A stretch of 21,620 nucleotides of DNA from Rhodococcus sp. IITR03 (lineage in GTDB: Bacteria > Actinomycetota > Actinomycetes > Mycobacteriales > Mycobacteriaceae): NCBI GenBank assembly GCA_001017865.1, contig LATQ01000276.1, forward strand, positions 1 to 21,620, read 5' to 3'. This document shows positions 14,965-21,620 of this stretch, piece after piece. A program made the translations under genes and the position numbers. Numbering within the stretch: the stretch's first letter is position 1; each line of letters begins with the position of its first letter. A model generated the notes under the pieces. It had not been told where the DNA came from and did not search any database. It saw only the letters and a list, made by a program, of their open reading frames with translations.

Positions 14965-15590
14965 TCATGGATGTCCGACAATGTGCGCGTTCAACGTTCC
15001 GAGTCCCGGAGAGGACACTTCGACGGTGTCTCCGTCATGCAGAAATTTATCGAAGGGGAGTCTTCCGTCATTGTCAACGACTGTGCTGTCGACTGCGGTT
15101 CCCGCCCCGGTTCCCCCGCTGAGTACATCTCCTGACAAGAGGGTGAAATCTTCGGACATCTGTTCCCGCAGCTCTCCGAAGGAATGCATCATTTCCGAAC
15201 CGTTGAACTGTTGTCGGACCTCTCCGTTGACACGGGTCGTGACGTCACACGAAGCCGGATTCACTTCGTCCACTGAAACCCAAGGGCCCATCAACTTAGA
15301 ATGATCGAAGTTCTTGTGAGCGTCGAATGGTACGCGAAAGGCAAACTCTTCGTGACTGCGGATACTCCAATCGATGACGAGGGTTGTTCCCCAGATCCGT
15401 TGCTCCCATTGATCGGCTCGCAGACGCTTCCCACCATCGGCTAAAACGACAGCAACTTCGCCTCATAGTCGAATAGTCCATGTAGGGACAGACCCCCGTT
15501 CCTACCGCGGCCGTGAGGAGAGGGTTCGACGGATTCCTCGGCCGACGGACAGTAGCCCCGATGTAAGTACGTGTTTGGGGTAGGAGACGT
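14965..15590 (-). pseudogene. Fumarylacetoacetate hydrolase-family protein, 5' part unclear
   Basis: The minus strand carries the C-terminal catalytic fold of FAH-family enzymes: LFDYEAEVAVVLADGG (metal-binding Glu residues), WEQRIWGTTLVIDWSIRSHE, HKNFDHSKLMGPWVSVDEV, VTTRVNGEVRQQFNGSEMMH, then LLSGDVLSGGTGAG and a stop at 14965. One G missing near 15459 creates a stop just inside the DYEAE motif; restored, the frame is continuous from about 15485. Upstream of that no frame gives a convincing N-terminal part, so the 5' limit is uncertain. FAH-family enzymes cleave C-C bonds in diketo acids or hydrate and decarboxylate ring-cleavage products. It is the last gene of the minus-strand catabolic series. 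Confidence 0.7.
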
Positions 15591-15598
15591 CGAACACT

Positions 15599-15675
15599 CG
15601 CACCCGGGCGCCTTCCGCGCGAAGTGCGGTGGGCCACCTTCCCCGTGGTCGGGAAGGTGGCTCCAACCGGGTGCG
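15599..15675. other. Nested perfect inverted repeats, possible structured RNA or attenuator
   Basis: An inner 11-bp perfect stem (GCCACCTTCCC / GGGAAGGTGGC, loop of seven) at 15633-15661 lies within an outer 9-bp perfect stem (CGCACCCGG at 15599-15607 with CCGGGTGCG at 15667-15675). A further small GC stem may form in the arm between 15608 and 15632. It lies between the small gene ending at 15766 and the FAH-like gene, both on the minus strand. It could be a terminator, an attenuator or another RNA element. Confidence 0.55.
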
Positions 15676-15765
15676 GGGCTTCTCCAGTCCTGATCCGTTG
15701 AGAGTTCGATGTCCTGCGTGGATCGATCATCACGAACCGAGCTGGTGAAGTGGAAGGTTCGGTAT

Positions 15766-15948
15766 TCAGAGGCACTGATGGAGCATCGCTGCCAACTCGC
15801 GTGTTGCGGCCGCTTCGGTCTCCGCGCCCCACGCGCTCAGAGCATCGGCTGAGACCATCAGAGATGCGGACGAATCAGCGGGGATGCCGTCGCCGAGCGG
15901 TAGTCCGATTTCCTGGCGGAGTTCATGCATAAGGACAGTGCGCTTCAT
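15766..15948 (-). CDS. Small hypothetical protein in catabolic operon
   Basis: A 60-residue frame, MKRTVLMHELRQEIGLPLGD at the start and ATRELAAMLHQCL at the end, with an acidic, Ala/Ser-rich middle. AAAGAAAG is placed as a ribosome site and the start is about 45 bases after the enoyl-CoA hydratase stop on the same strand. No family recognised; it may be a small soluble protein or a remnant of a larger one. Confidence 0.45.
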   Translation of the reverse strand: MKRTVLMHELRQEIGLPLGDGIPADSSASLMVSADALSAWGAETEAAATRELAAMLHQCL

Positions 15949-15994
15949 GAGACTTTCTTTGTTCGGTCGGTTGGAGCGGGGACGCAGTAGGTGT

Positions 15995-16878
15995 TCACGG
16001 CGTCGTTGTCTCGATCCACTCTTCGTAGAACGACGGCATGGCTGAGGCCTTGTCATGGAACTCGGGTGGGCGCTTGTCGCGGAATGCCTGCACTCCCTCG
16101 GCGCCGTCGCCGATGCTGGTGTAGAACATGGCCAGCGAATCGACGCGGTGGGCATCTGCGGGGTGAGCAGCGGCCGCGTTTCGCAGCAGCATCTGGCGCA
16201 TCAGGCCACCGAGACCGGTGAGCGGTCGCGGGTCCAGGCATTTGCCAACGCGCGCGCTTCGCTGAGCAACATCTCGGGCTCATAGACCGCCTGCGCCAAC
16301 CCGTCGATGTATGCGACCTCGGCGTTGAGGATCTCTGCCCTATAGACCAGATCCAGCGCAGTGGCATGCCGACCAGCCGGGGAAGGAACCATGTCGAGCA
16401 CGCTTCGGGCACTATTCCGAGTTTGCCGAACACCAGGCCGAACCGCGCTCGGGTCGACATCAGCCGCGCGTCCATCGCCAGCGTCATGGTTGCACCGATT
16501 CCGACGGCCGCACCGTTGATTGCGGCGATCACCGGTTTACGACAGGCATGGATTGCGAGGGTGACACGACCGCCCGTGTCGCGGATCCGGCGCAATTCGG
16601 GGTCGTCGAGATTCTTCATGTCGGCAAGAGTGGGGCGTTTCGACTCGTCGAGTCCGAACACATTCCCTTCACTCGACAGGTCCATGCCGGCGCAGAAAGC
16701 GCGCCCTGCTCCGGTGACGATCACGGCCCGGACCGTGTCGTCGTCGTTCACCGACACGAAGGTGTGCTCGAGTTCGTCGGCCATCTCGACGGTGAACGCA
16801 TTGAGACGGTCGGGACGGTTGAGGACCACGGTGAGGATGCCGTCCTCGACTTCGTGGCGAAGGGTGGTGTATTCCATG
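15995..16878 (-). CDS. Enoyl-CoA hydratase/isomerase (crotonase family), two frameshifts
   Basis: A crotonase-fold enzyme that adds water to, or isomerises, an unsaturated acyl-CoA. Start MEYTTLRHEVEDGILTVVLN at 16878; oxyanion-hole motifs GRAFCAGMDL and NGAAVGIGATMTLAMDAR; catalytic Glu in KLGIVPEACSTWFLPRLVG. After a shift near 16370 the frame continues ATALDLVYRAEILNAEVAYI and LAQAVYEPEMLLSEARALAN, and after one missing C near 16225 GLGGLMRQMLLRNAAAAHPA ... EGVQAFRDKRPPEFHDKAS, ending ETTTP at 15995. The rebuilt length, about 293 residues, is normal for the subgroup. It sits directly after the nitronate monooxygenase gene (about 20 bases), so it is in the same operon. Confidence 0.85.
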
Positions 16879-16896
16879 ACTTCTCCCGTCTGCCTG

Positions 16897-18772
<1,876 letters not shown>

Positions 18773-19004
18773 GGGAGTACCTTTCTTCCGGCGCTCGTTG
18801 CCCGCTGGGCTCGGCCGGTGTCGGCCGGGCGCCTATGCGGGTGAGGTGGCTCCAGTCTCGGGATCCTCACGGCGGTCGAGGTGTCCCACAACGCAACAGT
18901 GCGGACGAGTTCATCGGGCGCTGTCGCAAATTCGGACGGTTCGGTGCCAGGGTTGGTGTGCAGGCTGGTCGTACCCTCGCTCACCTGATCCGGAGGAATG
19001 CGCC
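18773..19004. promoter_or_regulatory. Divergent promoter region of catabolic operon and ligase gene
   Basis: 232 bases between two divergent starts. It must carry both promoters. An imperfect inverted repeat, GTCCCACA and TGCGGAC separated by nine bases (about 18883-18906), is a candidate regulator site. No confident -10 box was found; the AcoR-like protein encoded at 20666 usually works with sigma-54-type or sigma-70 promoters depending on the missing C-terminal part. Confidence 0.45.
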
Positions 19005-20584
19005 ATGCTCACCACGATGATGGATCGTCCACTGCTGATCAGCTCGCTGCTGTGGCGTGCTGAGAACGTCTTCGCCGACCGGGTCGGAGTCTCGTGCGAC
19101 GCAACCCGCGGAGACCGAGAGTTCACCTACCGCGATCTCGGCGCGACCGCACGCCGGTTTGCTGGTGCCTTCGAGAACTTGGGCATCGGGTTCGGAACCA
19201 GGGTTGCGACGTTGGCCTGGAACACCTTCGAGCATCTTGTCGCCTACTATGCAGTTCCTGCGTGCGGGGCAGTGCTGCACACGGTCAACCATCGGATGTC
19301 ACCCGAGCACATCGCCTACACAATGGACAAGGCCGAGGACGAGGTTGTGCTGATCGACGCTGATCTGTTGCCCGTTCTCTTCGAGATTCTCCCGCGTCTC
19401 CCGCGGATCCGGCATGTGGTGGTCATCGGTGATCTCGAGCAGGTCGAGTATTCGGTATCTGCAGAGGTGACCTGGTGGTCGTTCGATGGATTGTTGCTCG
19501 ATGCCGTGCCGATCGGGGAATTCCCGGAGTTCGACGAGACGACCGCATCGTCGATTTGTTTCACCTCGGGTACCACCGGGCTGCCCAAGGGGGTGGTGTA
19601 CAGCCATCGAAGTACGGTGCTGCACGCGATGGCGATCAGTGCTTCCGGGGGCGTCGCGATCGACGGTCGGCACTCTTACTTACTTGCCACGCAGATGTCC
19701 CATGTACACAGTTGGGGTGTTCCGTACGCGGGGGTGCTGCAGGGCGCACGTCTCGTCCTTCCCGGGCCGCACCCCTCGCCGGCGGAGCTGCTGCGCATCA
19801 TCACGGATCAGACACCCGATGTCTTCGTCGCGCCCCGGCCGTGGCGGCGCTCATGCGTGCACAGTTCGATGCCGATCCCGAGCGTTACGACCTCGGAAGT
19901 TTGCAGACCATGTGGTTGGGCGGGCAGGTGCTGCCACCAGTGCTGGTGAGGTGGTGGGCGGAGCGGGGAGTGGCGACCGTCAACGGGTGGGGGATGACCG
20001 AAACCTCCCCTATGGGAACTTTCAGCAACTCGGCCGATTGCCAAGGCAGACCCTTGCCGTTGTTCCAGGTGCGTGTCGTCGATGAAGAGGGTCGGAAGCT
20101 GCCGTGGAATGGCTTCACCACCGGCGAGCTGGAGGTTCGTTCGCCGTGGGTGACCGGGACGTACCTCGACGACGACCGCGCCGCCGAGGCGTTCGACGCC
20201 GGCTGGCTGCGCAGCGGCGACGTCGCGGTGATCCATCCGGACGGCCGGCTGGAGATCCGCGACCGGGTCAAAGACCTCATCAAGAGTGGAGGAGAATGGA
20301 TCTCTTCCGTCGAGGTCGAGAACCAGCTGCTCCTGCATCCGGTGGTGGTGGAAGCCGCTGTCATCGCGGTACCGCACGAGACGTGGCAGGAGCGCCCCGT
20401 GGCGTGGGTTCGGACAACGCAGGAGGTCTCCGATGATCAGCTTCGGGCCCACTTGGCGGTGACCTTGCCGAAGTTCTGGCTCCCCGACACGTTCGTGCGG
20501 GTAGACGAGGTCCCCAAGACGTCAGTGGGCAAATTGGACAAGGTGCGCATGCGCCGGATGTGGGCCCAGAAGTCCGTGGTGTAG
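19005..20584 (+). CDS. Fatty acid/carboxylic acid-CoA ligase (AMP-forming), one frameshift
   Basis: An acyl-CoA synthetase of the adenylate-forming superfamily, which activates a carboxylic acid with ATP and CoA. From MLTTMMDRPLLISSLLWRAE the first block has TYRDLGATARRFAGAFENLG, TLAWNTFEHLVAYYAVPACG, and the ATP loop FTSGTTGLPKGV. One C missing at 19833-19836 shifts the frame; then MRAQFDADPERYDLGSLQTM, GWGMTETSP, GWLRSGDVAVIHPDGRLEIR, KDLIKSGGEWISSVEVEN and the C-terminal KTSVGKLDK with the catalytic Lys. Rebuilt length about 526 residues, and close in style to medium- and long-chain ligases (AlkK type). GGAGG lies about 9 bases before the ATG. It probably starts the pathway whose later enzymes are on the opposite strand. 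Confidence 0.92.
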
Positions 20585-20665
20585 CGTTCTGGGACACCCA
20601 TGGTCCATGTGACCTCTATTACATAATGTTCGTACTGACCGTGAGGTGTTCGAGGTGGTGATGAC
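20585..20665 (+). promoter_or_regulatory. Regulator promoter region
   Basis: 81 bases with an AT-rich core TTACATAAT (20619-20627), unusual for this DNA and a likely -10 region. GGAC and GTCC separated by seven bases (20592-20606) form a small dyad upstream of it. GAGGTGG lies about 8 bases before the GTG start. Confidence 0.4.
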
Positions 20666-21620
20666 GTGACCGAGCGGCTTGGCATGCACGTAGACGATCG
20701 CAATTCCGATAGGTATGACTCCGACAGGTATGACAATGCTTCGCCACGAGTGCGGCCGGAGATCGAGCAGTCCTGGCGCCGCTGCCGTGCCATCGGGGCG
20801 GCTTCGGACGGTTCTCGTCTGCGCTACATCGATACCCCCACAGACTCGAAGCTTGTGCGTGCGGCGCGGCCGGTCCTGGATCGGTTGGCCGATCAACTCG
20901 CCGATGCACCGGTGACGATCCTGCTCGCCTCGCAGGATGCGACCATCGTCGACCGGCGGGCCGGGCAGCGGTCGCTGCTCGGTCGTCTCGACCGTGCCCA
21001 GGTCGCCCCGGGTTCATCTTCGCCGAGGAATGCGCCGGAACCAACGGGATCGGCACCGCCCTCGAAGAACGCAAAGCGTTCCGGGTCCGCGGGGAAGAGC
21101 ACCTGCTCGAGTCGCTGCACCCGCTGGCCTGTGTCGGCTCCCCGATCGTCGACCCGGTCTCACGCGCGGTGACCGGCATCGTCGACATCACCTGCGAGAT
21201 CGACGATGTCAACGAGCTGATGGCACCGCTGGTGCTCTCGGCGGTACGCGACATCGAAGAACGACTGTTCGCCCTGTCCGCCCGCAGCGAGCAGAACCTG
21301 CTGCGCGAATACATGCGCAGCAAACGCCGCGGCCACGCCGCGGTGGTGGCGATGAGCCGGGACACGGTGATCGCGACCCCGACGGTGTCACGGTTGATGG
21401 ACTCGACCGATCAGATGATGATCTGGGACTGGATCAGCACCCATCTGGCCGCCACGGACGAATGGGAAGGACCGCTGCGTTTCGCCGAGGGGATCGACGT
21501 GCGGGTCCATGCCCGCCGGGTCGGTGAGTCCACCGATCCGCTCAGCGCGATCATCGAACTGCGTCCGCTGGCCTCCCCCGGCTCCGCCGCGTCCGCGCGC
21601 CCGCCTGGCCCCCCGCCGCG
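20666..21620 (+). CDS. AcoR-like GAF-domain transcriptional regulator, 3' end outside window, one frameshift
   Basis: The N-terminal part of an AcoR/acetoin-type activator. After a short DRYD-repeat start, PRVRPEIEQSWRRCRAIGA is the typical opening, followed by PVLDRLADQLADAPVTILLA and DRRAGQRSLLGRLD. One G missing near 21011 shifts the frame; then FIFAEECAGTNGIGTALEER, PIVDPVSRAVTGIVDITCEI and LVLSAVRDIEERLF complete the GAF domain. Later MSRDTVIATPTVSRLM is the inter-domain region. The window ends before any AAA+ or HTH part, so sigma-54 dependence cannot be judged. GTG 20666 has GAGGTGG upstream. It sits beside the acyl-CoA ligase and is the best candidate for regulating the catabolic genes. 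Confidence 0.85.
20705..20734 (+). repeat. 15-bp tandem duplication in the regulator N-terminus
   Basis: Two adjacent copies of TCCGAYAGGTATGAC that differ by one base, coding for SDRYD-SDRYD. It is in frame and lies before the conserved part, so it likely has no effect on folding. Confidence 0.75.

Noticed and set aside
15301..15444. A 47-codon plus-strand frame MIEVLVSVEWYAKGKLFVTA...
   Set aside because: It is antisense to the FAH-family coding sequence, which has strong family motifs there.
15599..15675. A SAM-IV riboswitch
   Set aside because: Only a short 3'-side resemblance; the core loops could not be aligned by eye. Kept as an unassigned structure.
15296..15832. A 178-residue minus-strand frame across the hairpin region
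   Set aside because: Its Arg/Pro/Thr-rich composition is that of an out-of-frame reading, and it overlaps the better supported FAH frame and the small gene.
18880..20598. A shared 9-mer GGTGTCCCA in the ligase promoter region and, inverted, before the regulator gene
   Set aside because: The same 9-mer also occurs inside the IS21-like end near 13009 and a close form in the SDR gene, so it is not specific to the two promoters.

Overview
The window is high-GC DNA that looks like the accessory part of an actinobacterial genome or large plasmid, most likely Rhodococcus or a close relative. The grounds are the base composition, the protein families (LLM flavin monooxygenases, DszC/SfnB-type acyl-CoA dehydrogenase-fold protein, MmyB-type XRE regulator, AcoR-like GAF regulator, helicase-associated repeats) and the repeated use of a TAnnnT box only 5-8 bases from an ATG, which is typical of leaderless actinobacterial transcripts. 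The genus is an inference.

Layout. (1) 1-3472, plus strand: a sulfur-scavenging type cluster, LLM monooxygenase (5' end outside the window), DszC/SfnB-like protein and DszA/NtaA-like monooxygenase, closed by a strong hairpin at 3567-3594. (2) 3610-4480, minus: a broken SAM methyltransferase with the start of an IS5-type transposase fused upstream. (3) 4704-7141, minus: an intact amidohydrolase flanked by two Atu4866-domain genes, one of which is fused to an amidohydrolase-like N-terminal part without the catalytic barrel; this is the least familiar gene set here. (4) 7333-9513, plus: remnant of an MFS transporter, an intact MmyB-type regulator, an SDR oxidoreductase. (5) 9552-15100: a patchwork with an ssb 3' remnant, an RNase HI 3' remnant, a two-gene membrane/secreted protein pair with a decayed partial copy, a helicase-associated-repeat protein, an IS21 istA fragment with end-like repeats, a TerD-VWA (TerF-like) gene and a broken lipoprotein gene. 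(6) 14965-20584: a catabolic locus with a fumarylacetoacetate-hydrolase-family gene, a small unknown gene, enoyl-CoA hydratase, nitronate monooxygenase and SMP-30/gluconolactonase on the minus strand, divergent from an acyl-CoA ligase. (7) 20666-end, plus: an AcoR-like regulator cut by the window edge.

The genes of part 6 fit one degradative route: the ligase activates an organic acid with CoA, the hydratase works on the acyl-CoA, the FAH and SMP-30 proteins act on oxo-acids or lactones, and the AcoR-like protein is a candidate regulator. The substrate cannot be read from sequence.

A caution covers the whole window. Nearly every long gene is split by single-base shifts, and most are repaired by adding back one G or C inside a short G/C run. 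That pattern looks more like consensus error in a draft assembly than like biology. The genes in parts 1 and 6 are therefore probably intact in the organism, while the truncated pieces in parts 2, 4 and 5 look like true remnants.
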